Assembly: GCF_035918235.1 (NCBI RefSeq)
Contig: NZ_CP109485.1
Coordinates: 7,913,001 to 7,977,000, forward strand
DNA: 64,000 bases
From: Streptomyces sp. NBC_01445
Lineage (GTDB): Bacteria; Actinomycetota; Actinomycetes; Streptomycetales; Streptomycetaceae
Direction of reading: 5' to 3'
Position numbers and translations under genes: made by a program
In this document: piece after piece, positions 16,824 through 24,847 of the stretch
Layout: each line of letters opens with the position of its first letter
Position numbering within the stretch: position 1 is the stretch's first letter
Notes under the pieces: generated by a model
Database searches by the model: none
What the model was told of the DNA's origin: nothing
What the model saw: the letters and a program-made list of their open reading frames with translations, nothing else

Positions 16824-17230
16824 CACACCCCCCGCAACCCTCCCGAGCGCAGCCGCAGCCGCAGCCGCCGCAGCGCGAGCGCCGCGGGCCGGACGGCAAG
16901 GGCGCCAACCCCGAACGCCTGTACACCATCACGGGCGGCAGCGAGGGGGCCGAGCGCGCGCCGCTCGACCTGGTCACCCTGATCATCGCGCGCGCCGACC
17001 CCCCGCCCGCTGCGCCGCCCGAGCAGGCAGCCCTGTTACGGCTGTGCAAGTCACCCCTGTCCACGGCCGAGATCTCGGCCTACCTCAGTCTGCCGTTCAG
17101 CGTGGTCACCGTGCTGCTCGGCGAACTCCTCGCGGCTGAACTGGTTCAGGCGCGCGCCCCTGTCATCCGCGGCGCCGTCGCCGACCGTTCCCTCCTCGAA
17201 GCGGTGATGCATGGACTTCAAAAGCTCTGA
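16820..17230 (+). CDS. cvnC: DUF742 protein CvnC
   Basis: A 136-aa protein. A Pro/Gln-rich N-terminal extension is followed by the DUF742 domain, with the characteristic NPERLYTITGG and a C-terminal winged-helix-like part (LCKSPLSTAEISAYLSLPFSVVTVLLGELLAAELV). It is a conservon partner whose biochemical role is not settled; an adapter between receptor and G protein is likely. It overlaps cvnB by 4 nt and cvnD by 20 nt. Confidence 0.92.
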   Translation: MTHPPQPSRAQPQPQPPQRERRGPDGKGANPERLYTITGGSEGAERAPLDLVTLIIARADPPPAAPPEQAALLRLCKSPLSTAEISAYLSLPFSVVTVLLGELLAAELVQARAPVIRGAVADRSLLEAVMHGLQKL

Positions 17231-17843
17231 CACGCTCCGGGACGGACCCCGCATTCCGGGGCCCCGGAGGGAGGACCACCTGCCCGACACGGTCTCGGCC
17301 GCCGTGAAGGTCGTCATCGTCGGCGGATTCGGCGTGGGCAAGACCACGATGGTGGGATCCGTCAGCGAGATCAGGCCGCTCACCACCGAAGAGACCATGA
17401 CCCAGGCGGGCATCGGAGTCGACGACAACTACGGCTCCGAGACGAAGACCGCCACCACGGTCGCCATGGACTTCGGACGCATCAGCATCACGGACGAGCT
17501 GGTGCTCTACCTCTTCGGCACCCCGGGCCAGGAGCGCTTCTGGTTCCTGTGGAACGGCCTGTTCGAGGGCGCACTCGGCGCCGTCGTGCTCATCGACACC
17601 CGCCGCCTCGAAGTCAGCTTCGACGTGATCGGGCGCCTGGAGGAGCGCGGCGTGCCGTTCGTCATCGCCAACAACGCCTTCCCCGACGGCCCGCGCTACC
17701 CCGCCGAAGAACTGCGCCAGGCCCTCGACCTCGACCCGGACGTCCCGATCCTCGAGTGCGACGCCCGGCGCCGTGCCTCCAGCCGGGACGTCCTGATGAC
17801 GCTGATGCGCTATCTGCACGAACTGGCGCTCACCCGCGTCTGA
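17211..17843 (+). CDS. cvnD: Conservon GTP-binding protein CvnD
   Basis: A 210-aa Ras-like small GTPase of the conservon. The P-loop is GGFGVGKTT (about residues 38-46), a switch-like TTTEETMTQAGIGVD stretch follows, and G3 is GTPGQERFWF. The G4 NKxD motif is replaced by ANNAFPD, usual for this subfamily. It probably cycles under control of CvnA-CvnB-CvnC at the membrane. The ATG start overlaps cvnC by 20 nt. The P450 gene follows 76 bp downstream on the same strand. Confidence 0.92.
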   Translation: MDFKSSDTLRDGPRIPGPRREDHLPDTVSAAVKVVIVGGFGVGKTTMVGSVSEIRPLTTEETMTQAGIGVDDNYGSETKTATTVAMDFGRISITDELVLYLFGTPGQERFWFLWNGLFEGALGAVVLIDTRRLEVSFDVIGRLEERGVPFVIANNAFPDGPRYPAEELRQALDLDPDVPILECDARRRASSRDVLMTLMRYLHELALTRV

Positions 17844-17919
17844 CCCGGCCGGTGCCGGCCCTCTCTGCTGCAACACAGCCTTTTCCACACAGCCTTTCCA
17901 CACCACCGGAGCGATCACC

Positions 17920-19410
17920 GTGACGACTCCCTCCCACTCACACGCCGGCACGGACGAGGCCGCGCTCAGTCCGCCGCCCGGCTGCCCGGCCCACGCCCTG
18001 GGCCCCGGCGGCCTGCGCCGGCTCTACGGTCCCGAGGCGGACGACGACATCGCGGCCGTGTATGAGAAGCTGCGCGCCGAACACGGCCCCGTCGCCCCCG
18101 TCCTGATCCACGAAGACGTGCCGATGTGGGCGGTCCTCGGGCACGGCGAGAACCTGCACATGGTCCGCTCGACCTCGCAGTTCAACCGCGACGCGCGCCA
18201 CTGGAACGCGGTCCTCGACGGCAGCGTCACGCCCACCAACCCCCTCGCGCCCGTCTTCAGCTGGCAGCCCATCTGCAGCTTCGCCGAGGGCGCCGACCAC
18301 CAGCGGCTGCGCGGGGCGGTCACCGGGGCGATCGGCACGATCGAGTCCCGTGGCCTGCGGCGCTTCATCAACCGCGCCTCGAACGAGCTGGTCAACAAGA
18401 TCTGCGAGATCGGCGAGGCCGACGTCGTCAGCCAGTTCGCCGAGCATCTGCCGATGATGGTGATGTGCCGGATCTTCGGCATGCCCGAGGAGTACAACGA
18501 GCGGATGGTGCAGGCCGCCCGCGACATGATCAAGGGCACCGAGACCGCCATCGCCAGCAACGAATACATCATGGGCGTCCTCACCAGGCTCACCGCCCGT
18601 CGCCGTGCCAACCCCGAGGCCGACTTCACCAGTCACCTCATCGCCCAGCCCGCCGCACTCGACGACGACGAGGTCGCCCAGCACCTGCGCCTCGTCCTGA
18701 TCGCCGCGTACGAGGCCACGGCCAACCTCATCGCGAACGTGCTGCGCGTGGTCCTCACCGACCCCCGCTTCCGCGCCCAGCTCAACGGCGGCCAGATGAC
18801 CGTGCCCGAGGCGGTCGAGCAGTCCCTGTGGGACGAGCCGCCGTTCAGCGCGATGGTCGGCTACTTCGCCAAGGAGGACACCGAGCTCGGCGGCCGGCAC
18901 ATCCGGCGCGGCGACGGCCTGATCTTCGGCATCGCGCCGGGCAACGTCGACCCCGTCGTACGCCCCGACCTGTCTGCCAACATGCAGGGCAACCGCTCGC
19001 ACCTCGCCTTCGGCGGCGGACCGCACGAGTGCCCCGGACAGGACATCGGCCGCGCAATCGCCGACATCGGCGTCGACGCGCTCCTGATGCGCCTGCCCGA
19101 CGTCGAACTCTCGGTGCACGAGCACGAGTTGCGCTGGCGCTCCTCGATCCTCTCGCAGCACTTGGTGGAGCTGCCGGTGAAGTTCGAACCGCGCCCGCCG
19201 CAGGACGTCGTCGCCAAGCCGGGCCACCGGCCGGTCCCGGAGCAGCGCGACGACTGGCAGGTGTCGACGCACGCCCCGCCGGCCCCGCAGCCCGCCCCCG
19301 TTCCGGCTGCCGCCCCGGCGCCGGAGCAGCCGCCCGTCGCGTTCCCGGAGCCCGCCGCACCGCCGCAGGGCGCCTGGCGTCGCTTCCTGCGCTGGTGGCG
19401 CGGCTACTGA
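17920..19410 (+). CDS. cvnE: CYP157-type cytochrome P450 of the conservon, lacking ExxR
   Basis: A 496-aa P450. The haem-binding loop is FGGGPHEC with the thiolate ligand at Cys371. The I-helix motif is AYEAT (about 263-267). The usually invariant K-helix ExxR is absent: aligned with the common A-V-E-E-L-L-R-x-E-P pattern, residues 298-307 read AVEQSLWDEP, so the salt-bridge Glu and Arg become Gln301 and Trp304. This EQSLW variant is known from the CYP157 family of S. coelicolor. A C-terminal extension (about 425-496) is proline-rich and ends in basic/aromatic residues (WRRFLRWWRGY), perhaps a membrane-contact tail. The GTG start is at 17920. The substrate is unknown. Confidence 0.9.
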   Translation: MTTPSHSHAGTDEAALSPPPGCPAHALGPGGLRRLYGPEADDDIAAVYEKLRAEHGPVAPVLIHEDVPMWAVLGHGENLHMVRSTSQFNRDARHWNAVLDGSVTPTNPLAPVFSWQPICSFAEGADHQRLRGAVTGAIGTIESRGLRRFINRASNELVNKICEIGEADVVSQFAEHLPMMVMCRIFGMPEEYNERMVQAARDMIKGTETAIASNEYIMGVLTRLTARRRANPEADFTSHLIAQPAALDDDEVAQHLRLVLIAAYEATANLIANVLRVVLTDPRFRAQLNGGQMTVPEAVEQSLWDEPPFSAMVGYFAKEDTELGGRHIRRGDGLIFGIAPGNVDPVVRPDLSANMQGNRSHLAFGGGPHECPGQDIGRAIADIGVDALLMRLPDVELSVHEHELRWRSSILSQHLVELPVKFEPRPPQDVVAKPGHRPVPEQRDDWQVSTHAPPAPQPAPVPAAAPAPEQPPVAFPEPAAPPQGAWRRFLRWWRGY

Positions 19411-19428
19411 CCGTGCCGTATCCAGGTG

Positions 19429-20403
19429 TTACGAGGGGTGCGCGGGCGCCGTCGGACTGCCGCCCGCCCACTCCTCGTACGCCGACCAGGCCTCCAGTAC
19501 CCGCCCGCTGTCGAAGCGGTGCTCCCGGCCCGTCACCGGGTCCCTGAACTCCAGGGTCCGTGCCAGGAGTTGGAGCGGGCGGCGGAAGTCGTCGGGCGCC
19601 ACCGCGTCGGCGACCACGGGGTAGATCGGGTCGCCGAGGATCGGCAGGCCGAGCGCGTTCATATGGACCCGCAGCTGGTGGGTGCGGCCGGTGTGGGGGA
19701 GTAGCCGGTAGCGGCCGAGGCCGCCGCGCTCCTCGACGAGCTCGATCCGGCTCTCCGCGTTCGGCTCGCCGCCCGGCACCTCGCGCGCGGCGAGCACCCC
19801 GCGCTCCTTCTCGATCCGGCTGCGCACGGTCCTCGGCAGCGCGACTCCGGGGTCGTGGGCGGCCACCGCCTCGTACTCCTTGCGCACCAGCTTGTCGCCG
19901 AACAGCGTCTGGTACGCGCCGCGTTCCTCGGGTCGGACGACGAACAGGACGAGGCCGGCGGTGAGCCGGTCGAGCCGGTGCGCCGGCCCGAGCGCGGGCA
20001 GGTCCAGCTCCTGCCGCAGGCGCGCCAGCGCGGTCTGCGTGACATGGCTGCCGCGCGGCGTCGTGGCCAGGAAGTGCGGCTTGTCGGCGACCACGATGTG
20101 CTCGTCCCGGTACACGATCCCGATCGGGAACGGCACGGGCACCTCGGGTGCGAGGTCGCGGTGGAACCACACCCAGGCGCCCGGGACATAGGGCGCGTCC
20201 GACGTCACCGCGGCCCCGTCCGCGCCCACGATCCGCCCCTCGCGCAGCATCGCGTCGATCACCCCGGGCCCGGCCGCGAGCCGTTCCACGAGATGGTCGC
20301 GCACCGTGCTCCAGGCGCCGTCGAGCGGCAGCATGACCCGGAAGGCGTCGATGCCGTCGCGCTGCGGCAGCGGGGAGGGCGGAATGCGCCGCTTACGTCT
20401 CAT
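19429..20403 (-). CDS. RluA-family pseudouridine synthase
   Basis: A 324-aa RNA-modifying enzyme that converts uridine to pseudouridine in rRNA or tRNA. The catalytic motif is HRLDRLTAGLVL, with the nucleophilic Asp in RLD, and HTGRTHQLRVHMNALGLPILGD near the C-terminus is the family signature. The region before it (TVRDHLVERLAAGPGVIDAMLREGRIVGADG) may be a degenerate S4-like element. The start is ATG at 20403 (MRRKRRIPPS); the open frame continues far upstream but with no homologous character. It is convergent with the P450 gene. Confidence 0.92.
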   Translation of the reverse strand: MRRKRRIPPSPLPQRDGIDAFRVMLPLDGAWSTVRDHLVERLAAGPGVIDAMLREGRIVGADGAAVTSDAPYVPGAWVWFHRDLAPEVPVPFPIGIVYRDEHIVVADKPHFLATTPRGSHVTQTALARLRQELDLPALGPAHRLDRLTAGLVLFVVRPEERGAYQTLFGDKLVRKEYEAVAAHDPGVALPRTVRSRIEKERGVLAAREVPGGEPNAESRIELVEERGGLGRYRLLPHTGRTHQLRVHMNALGLPILGDPIYPVVADAVAPDDFRRPLQLLARTLEFRDPVTGREHRFDSGRVLEAWSAYEEWAGGSPTAPAHPS

Positions 20404-20481
20404 CGCGGCCCAGCCTACGGGCGGCCGCCTGCCCCCTTGAACCACGGACGGAGGCCGGACGCCGGGGGCAGGATGGGGCGC

Positions 20482-21078
20482 ATGCCGATGACGATCTCGC
20501 AGGTCCTGGCCGCCGGCACGCTCGCCCGCGGCCCCCAGCCCACCATCGAGGCCGAGGGCGGCCTCCTCCTGCGGCCCTGGCGGGACGAGGACGTGCCGGC
20601 CGTGTACGCGGCGTTCCGTGACCCGGCGATCCAGCACTGGCACGTGCGGGTCGCGGAGTCCGAGGACGAAGCGCGCGGCTGGATAAGGGAGTGGCGGGAC
20701 GGCTGGGACGGCGAGCAGAGGGTCGGCTGGGCGGTCGCCACGGCGGACACCGACGAGGTGGTGGGACGCATGGGGCTGCGCTCCCTCTCGCTGCACGAGG
20801 GGGTGGCCGAGGTCGCGTACTGGGTCCTGCCCGCGGCCCGGGGTGCCGGTATCGCCCCGCGAGCCGTCGCCGCACTGTCTCGCTGGGCGCTGGACGAGGT
20901 CGGCTTCCACCGTCTCGAACTCCAGCACGCCGTCGGCAACATGGCGTCGTGCCGGGTCGCCCTCAAGTCGGGTTTCGCCCTGGAGGGCACGAAGCGCAGC
21001 GCGCTCCTGCACGCCGACGGCTGGCACGACTCCCACCTCCACGCGCGCGTGCAGGGCGACCGCCTTCCGGGGGCGTGA
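20482..21078 (+). CDS. GNAT N-acetyltransferase (RimJ/RimL type)
   Basis: A 198-aa acetyltransferase with the RimJ/RimL pattern: LLLRPWRDEDVPAVYAAF at the N-terminus, the acetyl-CoA-binding segment YWVLPAARGAGIAPRAVAAL, and HRLELQHAVGNMASCRVALKSGF. It probably acetylates an N-terminal or small amine substrate. ATGs at 20473, 20482 and 20488 are all possible, and 20482 is an intermediate choice. It is divergent from the pseudouridine synthase. Confidence 0.87.
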   Translation: MPMTISQVLAAGTLARGPQPTIEAEGGLLLRPWRDEDVPAVYAAFRDPAIQHWHVRVAESEDEARGWIREWRDGWDGEQRVGWAVATADTDEVVGRMGLRSLSLHEGVAEVAYWVLPAARGAGIAPRAVAALSRWALDEVGFHRLELQHAVGNMASCRVALKSGFALEGTKRSALLHADGWHDSHLHARVQGDRLPGA

Positions 21079-21129
21079 CGCTGCCGTATCGGGCCCGCCG
21101 AAGTCCCACCCCTTGTGCGTCCACATCAT

Positions 21130-21175
21130 TCGCGATACATCGTGTATTGACGCCTTGTCGTCCATCGCGATATGT
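21130..21175. promoter_or_regulatory. Promoter and operator of the PadR gene
   Basis: The direct repeats TCGCGATACAT (21130-21140) and TCGCGATATGT (21165-21175) lie around TTGACG (21147-21152). TTGACG with TATGTT (21171-21176, 18-bp spacer) could be the promoter. Within the first repeat, ATACA-TCG-TGTAT (21135-21147) is a perfect 13-bp palindrome, and ATCGCGAT (21164-21171) is another. This architecture fits autoregulation by the PadR protein. Confidence 0.6.
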
Positions 21176-21243
21176 TCGGCTACGGATATTCGGATACGAG
21201 GTGCGGCGCTTCCAGGTGAGGGGCGCGAGGCGCGAGGGGAGAG

Positions 21244-21933
21244 GTGAGTTCGGTGGCCACCAAGCGGCGCAAGCTGGGCAATCCGCTGGCCCTCGCGGTG
21301 ATGGTGCTGCTCATGGAGAAGCCCATGCACCCGTACGAGATCGCGCAGACTCTGCGCCGGCGCGGCAAGGACACCACGACGAAGATCAACTACGGCTCGC
21401 TCTACACGGTCGTCCAGAACCTGGAGAAGCACGGCTTCGTCGAGGTCGCGGACGTGCAGCGGCAGGGGAACCGGCCGGAGCGCACGCTCTACGGGATCAC
21501 CGACGACGGCAGGGAGGAAGCGCTCGAGTGGCTCTCCGACCTGCTCGCCGTGCCCGCGCGTGAGTATCCGATCTTCGAGACGGCGCTGTCCCTCATGGGG
21601 GTCATACACCCCGACGAGGTGACGCGGCTGCTGGAGGAGCGGCTCGCCTCGCTGGAGGTTCAGGCGGCGAGCGCGCGTGGCGGACTCATGAAGCTGTACG
21701 AGACGCTGCCGCGGATCTTCCTCGTGGAGACCGAGTACCAGCTGCACATGGTCGAGGCGCAGGCCGAGTGGATCCGGGGCTTCCTGCGGGAGGTCAAGGA
21801 GGACACGCTCGACGGCGTCGAACAGTGGCGGACGTTCCAGGAGACCGGTGAAGTCCCGCCGGAATTCGCGGAGTTGGAAGACGCCCGCCCCGACGAGAAG
21901 AGAACCAAGAGGGAATCAGGCCGAGAGAAATAG
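21244..21933 (+). CDS. PadR-family transcriptional regulator
   Basis: A 229-aa regulator with an N-terminal winged helix (LALAVMVLLMEKPMHPYEIAQTLRRRG, YGSLYTVVQNLEKHGFVE) and a C-terminal Vir-type helical domain (about 105-200) that mediates dimerisation. PadR proteins usually repress multidrug exporters, and an ABC-2 exporter lies directly downstream on the same strand. The GTG start at 21244 follows GAGGGGAGAGG; GTG 21253 is an alternative. Palindromic sites in its promoter suggest autoregulation. Confidence 0.92.
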   Translation: MSSVATKRRKLGNPLALAVMVLLMEKPMHPYEIAQTLRRRGKDTTTKINYGSLYTVVQNLEKHGFVEVADVQRQGNRPERTLYGITDDGREEALEWLSDLLAVPAREYPIFETALSLMGVIHPDEVTRLLEERLASLEVQAASARGGLMKLYETLPRIFLVETEYQLHMVEAQAEWIRGFLREVKEDTLDGVEQWRTFQETGEVPPEFAELEDARPDEKRTKRESGREK

Positions 21934-21938
21934 ACAGA

Positions 21939-21972
21939 CCCTGGCAGGACTGTTGCACCAGTCCCGCCAGGG
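21939..21972 (+). terminator. Hairpin after the PadR gene
   Basis: A 14-bp stem with one mismatch (21939-21952 with 21959-21972) has a 6-nt loop, directly after the stop. It may reduce read-through into the ABC genes. Confidence 0.65.
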
Positions 21973-22065
21973 TCTCGAACCCCGGACCGACCCACCGTGC
22001 GGCGAGCCAGGCGATCGAGGTGCGGCACACCCAGGATAGCCCGGCGCTCTTCACGTGGATCTCGG

Positions 22066-22114
22066 CCGTCGTCCGCTCACACCCGCGAGCGGATCCACCG
22101 TCGTCCGCTCACAC
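22066..22114. repeat. 17-bp direct repeat before the ABC transporter
   Basis: CCGTCGTCCGCTCACAC occurs identically at 22066-22082 and 22098-22114 (32-bp period). The second copy ends at the ribosome-binding site AGGAGA of the ATPase gene. It may be a regulator-binding pair or a small duplication. Confidence 0.6.
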
Positions 22115-22129
22115 AGGAGAGCCGTCGTC

Positions 22130-23158
22130 ATGAGCACCCGTGCGCCCGCAGTGCAGGCGCGTCAACTCGTCAAGACCTATCCCGGCGATGTCACCGCCCT
22201 CAGCGGCATGGACATCACCGTGGAACCCGGCACCGTCTTCGGCCTGCTCGGCCCGAACGGCGCAGGCAAGTCCACCACCGTCAAGATCCTCACCACCCTC
22301 GCCCGCCCCGACTCCGGGACCGCCACGGTCGCGGGCCACGACGTACTGCGGCACCCCGACCGCGTGCGCCGCGCCATCGGCGTCGTCGCCCAGAAGTCCG
22401 GCGCCGACCCCGTCGCCACCGGCCGCGAGAACCTCCAGCTCCAGGGTCGGCTCTACGGCCTGCGCGGAGCGGACCTGAACCGACGTGTCACCGAACTCCT
22501 CGACCGCTTCCGCCTCACCGACGCCGCCGGACGTCAGGTCAAGGGCTACTCGGGCGGCATGCAGCGCCGCCTCGACGTGGCGCTGGGCCTCGTCCACCGG
22601 CCCGAGGTGCTCTTCCTCGACGAGCCGACCACCGGCCTCGACCCGGAGGCCCGCACCGCGATGTGGGACGAGATCGCGCGCCTCGCCGGCGACGAGGGTC
22701 TGTCCATCCTGCTCACCACGCACTACCTCGAAGAGGCCGACCGGCTCGCCGAACGCGTCGCCGTCGTCGACCGCGGACATGTCGTCGTCGAGGGCACCCC
22801 CGACGGCCTCAAGGGTGAACTGCGCGGGGACGCCGTCCACTTGGAGCTGCGCGCCGCCGTCCAGGACGCCGGACGCACGCTCCTGGAAAGCGCGCTCGCC
22901 GCGCTGCCCGGAGTGCGCGAGACCCAGTTCGACGGCCGGCGCGTCAGCGTCCGCGCCGACGACGGGGCCGCCGCCGTACCCGCCCTGCTCGCCGCGCTGG
23001 AGCGGGCGGGCGTGGCGGTCACCGCCGCCACCGTCGCCCGTCCCTCGCTCGACGACGTCTATCTCCGCTACGCCGGCCGCCGCTACTCCGAGGCGCAGGC
23101 CGCCACCCTGGACGAGTCCGCCGCCGACACCCTCGCCCCCGCCGGAGGTGCCCGATGA
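22130..23158 (+). CDS. ABC transporter ATP-binding protein, DrrA type
   Basis: A 342-aa ATPase of an ABC-2 exporter. Walker A is GPNGAGKST (41-49), the signature is SGGMQ (141-145), Walker B is LFLDEP (161-166) and the H-loop His is at about 198 (TTHYLEEAD). A C-terminal DrrA-like domain follows (about 240-320). It would power export of a drug or other hydrophobic compound together with the permease downstream. The ATG start follows AGGAGAGCC. Its end overlaps the permease start by 4 nt. Confidence 0.93.
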   Translation: MSTRAPAVQARQLVKTYPGDVTALSGMDITVEPGTVFGLLGPNGAGKSTTVKILTTLARPDSGTATVAGHDVLRHPDRVRRAIGVVAQKSGADPVATGRENLQLQGRLYGLRGADLNRRVTELLDRFRLTDAAGRQVKGYSGGMQRRLDVALGLVHRPEVLFLDEPTTGLDPEARTAMWDEIARLAGDEGLSILLTTHYLEEADRLAERVAVVDRGHVVVEGTPDGLKGELRGDAVHLELRAAVQDAGRTLLESALAALPGVRETQFDGRRVSVRADDGAAAVPALLAALERAGVAVTAATVARPSLDDVYLRYAGRRYSEAQAATLDESAADTLAPAGGAR

Positions 23159-23931
23159 GTACCGCGATCCCGCAGACCTGGTACATGACGCAACGTCAGC
23201 TCATGGTGTTCCTGCGCCAGCCCGCGTATCTCCTGATCACCCTGATCCAGCCGGTGGTATGGCTGTTCCTGTTCGGCAACCTGTTCAAGAAGGTCGTCGA
23301 GCTCGGCGGATTCGGCACCACGACCTATCTCGACTACCTCATCCCCGGCGTCGTGGTGATGAGCGCGCTCAGCTCCAACATGTGGGCGGGCATGGCGACG
23401 CTCGACGAGATCCAGCGGGGCACGCTCAACCGGTTCCTCACCACACCGGTGAGCCGCGGGGCACTGATGAACGGCAATGTGGTGAGCAACGGTCTGGTCA
23501 CCGCGCTCCAGTCCGTCGTCATCGTGCTGCTCGGCCTCCTCGGCGGGGCCGAACTGCCGGGCGGGGCGGGCGGAGTGCTGATCCTCGTCGCCGCCGCGGT
23601 GCTCCTCGGCACCGTGTTCGGGGCGCTGTCGAACGCGCTGGGCATGCTGGTCAGGGAGCGGGAGTCGATCATCGGGATCAACACGTTCCTGCTGCTCCCG
23701 CTGACCTTCCTGTCCTCGGCGTTCATGGCCCCGTCGCAGATGCCGTCGTGGATGCGGCACATAGCCGACTTCAACCCGCTCAACTGGGCCATGGTCGCGG
23801 GCCGTTCGGCGATGTCCGACGCCCCGGACTGGGGTGACGTGCTGACCCGCGGCGGGGCGCTCCTCGTGCTGGCCGTCGCCGCGGTGTGGCTGTCGACCCG
23901 CACCTTCCGCTCGTACCAGCGATCGGTCTGA
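23155..23931 (+). CDS. ABC-2 type transporter permease, DrrB type
   Basis: A 258-aa membrane protein with about six hydrophobic segments and the ABC-2 signature (NTFLLLPLTFLSSAFMAPSQMPSWM, ADFNPLNWAM). It forms the channel of the exporter with the preceding ATPase. The ATG overlaps the upstream stop in ATGA, so translation is coupled. PadR control is inferred from the gene order. Confidence 0.92.
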   Translation: MSTAIPQTWYMTQRQLMVFLRQPAYLLITLIQPVVWLFLFGNLFKKVVELGGFGTTTYLDYLIPGVVVMSALSSNMWAGMATLDEIQRGTLNRFLTTPVSRGALMNGNVVSNGLVTALQSVVIVLLGLLGGAELPGGAGGVLILVAAAVLLGTVFGALSNALGMLVRERESIIGINTFLLLPLTFLSSAFMAPSQMPSWMRHIADFNPLNWAMVAGRSAMSDAPDWGDVLTRGGALLVLAVAAVWLSTRTFRSYQRSV

Positions 23932-23962
23932 GCGCCACGCCGCAGCGGGGCGGGAGATGGCG

Positions 23963-24796
23963 CTACGCCGTCTCCTGCTCCGCCTCCACCTGCGCGTTCC
24001 ACTCCCGCTTCGAGGCCTGCCAGCCGTCCTCGTTGTGACCGAGGCGCCAGTAGCCGGAGATCGAGAGGTCCTCGCGCGAGATCTCGCGCTCGGTGCGCAG
24101 ATGGCGGCGCAGCTCCTTCACGAAGCCCGCCTCGCCGTGCACGAAGGCGTGCACCCGGCCCGCCGGGAACGCGAGCCCGCGTACGGCCTCCACCAGGGCC
24201 TCGCCCACCGGCCGGCCGCCGCGGTGCAGCCAGACGACCTGCGCGGCGGAGTCGATCTTCTGCTCCTCGGTGGCGTCGGAGACCTCCACGAAGGCGTGGG
24301 CCACGGCGTCCTCGGGCAGCGCCTCCAGGGCGGCGGCGATCGCGGGCAGGGCGCTCTCGTCACCGGCGAGCAGGTGCCAGTCGGCGGTCGAGTCCGGGGC
24401 GTAGGCGCCGCCGGGACCGGCCAGGTGCACGCTCGCGCCGGGCTGTACGTCGCGTGCCCAGGGACCGGCGATGCCCTCGTCGCCGTGCACCACGAAGTCG
24501 AGCGTCAGCTCGCGCGCCACCGGGTCCCAGGCGCGCACGGTGTACGTACGCGTCACGGGCCACTGGTCGCGCGGCAGCTCCTCACGGATCCGGCCGAGGT
24601 CGAACGGCTCGGGGTAGGTGACCCCGTCGAGCGGGAACTGCAGCTTCACGTAGTGGTCGGTGCAGCCGCCCGCGGCGAAGGCGGCGAGGCCGTCCCCACC
24701 GAGGACCACGCGCTGCATGTGCGGGGTGAGCCGCTCGGTGCGCAGGACCTCGCCCCGGTGTGCCGTCGGCTTCCTGCGTTCCGGACGTTCCGCCAT
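23963..24796 (-). CDS. Siderophore-interacting protein (FAD-binding ferric reductase)
   Basis: A 277-aa flavin-dependent reductase of the SIP family, which releases iron from imported ferric siderophores in the cytoplasm. The N-terminal FAD-binding barrel contains the RTYTVRAWD motif (about 82-90). A NAD(P)H-binding part follows (LLAGDESALPAIAAALEAL), and the conserved C-terminal YWRLGHNEDGW motif is present. An 18-bp palindromic iron box lies 28 bp before the ATG, so expression should rise under iron limitation via a DmdR/IdeR-type repressor. No transporter is adjacent. Confidence 0.93.
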   Translation of the reverse strand: MAERPERRKPTAHRGEVLRTERLTPHMQRVVLGGDGLAAFAAGGCTDHYVKLQFPLDGVTYPEPFDLGRIREELPRDQWPVTRTYTVRAWDPVARELTLDFVVHGDEGIAGPWARDVQPGASVHLAGPGGAYAPDSTADWHLLAGDESALPAIAAALEALPEDAVAHAFVEVSDATEEQKIDSAAQVVWLHRGGRPVGEALVEAVRGLAFPAGRVHAFVHGEAGFVKELRRHLRTEREISREDLSISGYWRLGHNEDGWQASKREWNAQVEAEQETA

Positions 24797-24823
24797 GGCG
24801 GCCTCCCCTGAAGATCACTGGCT

Positions 24824-24841
24824 ACTTAGGTTTACCTAAGT
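24824..24841 (-). promoter_or_regulatory. Iron box (DmdR/IdeR-type operator)
   Basis: ACTTAGGT (24824-24831), TT and ACCTAAGT (24834-24841) form a perfect 8-bp inverted repeat matching the TTAGGT...ACCTAA core of actinobacterial iron boxes. It lies just upstream of the siderophore-interacting protein. Confidence 0.8.
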
Positions 24842-24847
24842 TAACAC

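Noticed and set aside
20404..21747. Extended N-terminus for the minus-strand pseudouridine synthase
   Set aside because: The open frame continues through the GNAT and PadR genes on the other strand but has no homologous character; the start at 20403 fits the family.
21939..21985. GGTTCGAGACC on the minus strand, recalling a tRNA T-arm
   Set aside because: No acceptor, anticodon or D arm can be fitted around it and no CCA follows; the segment is explained by the hairpin after the PadR gene.
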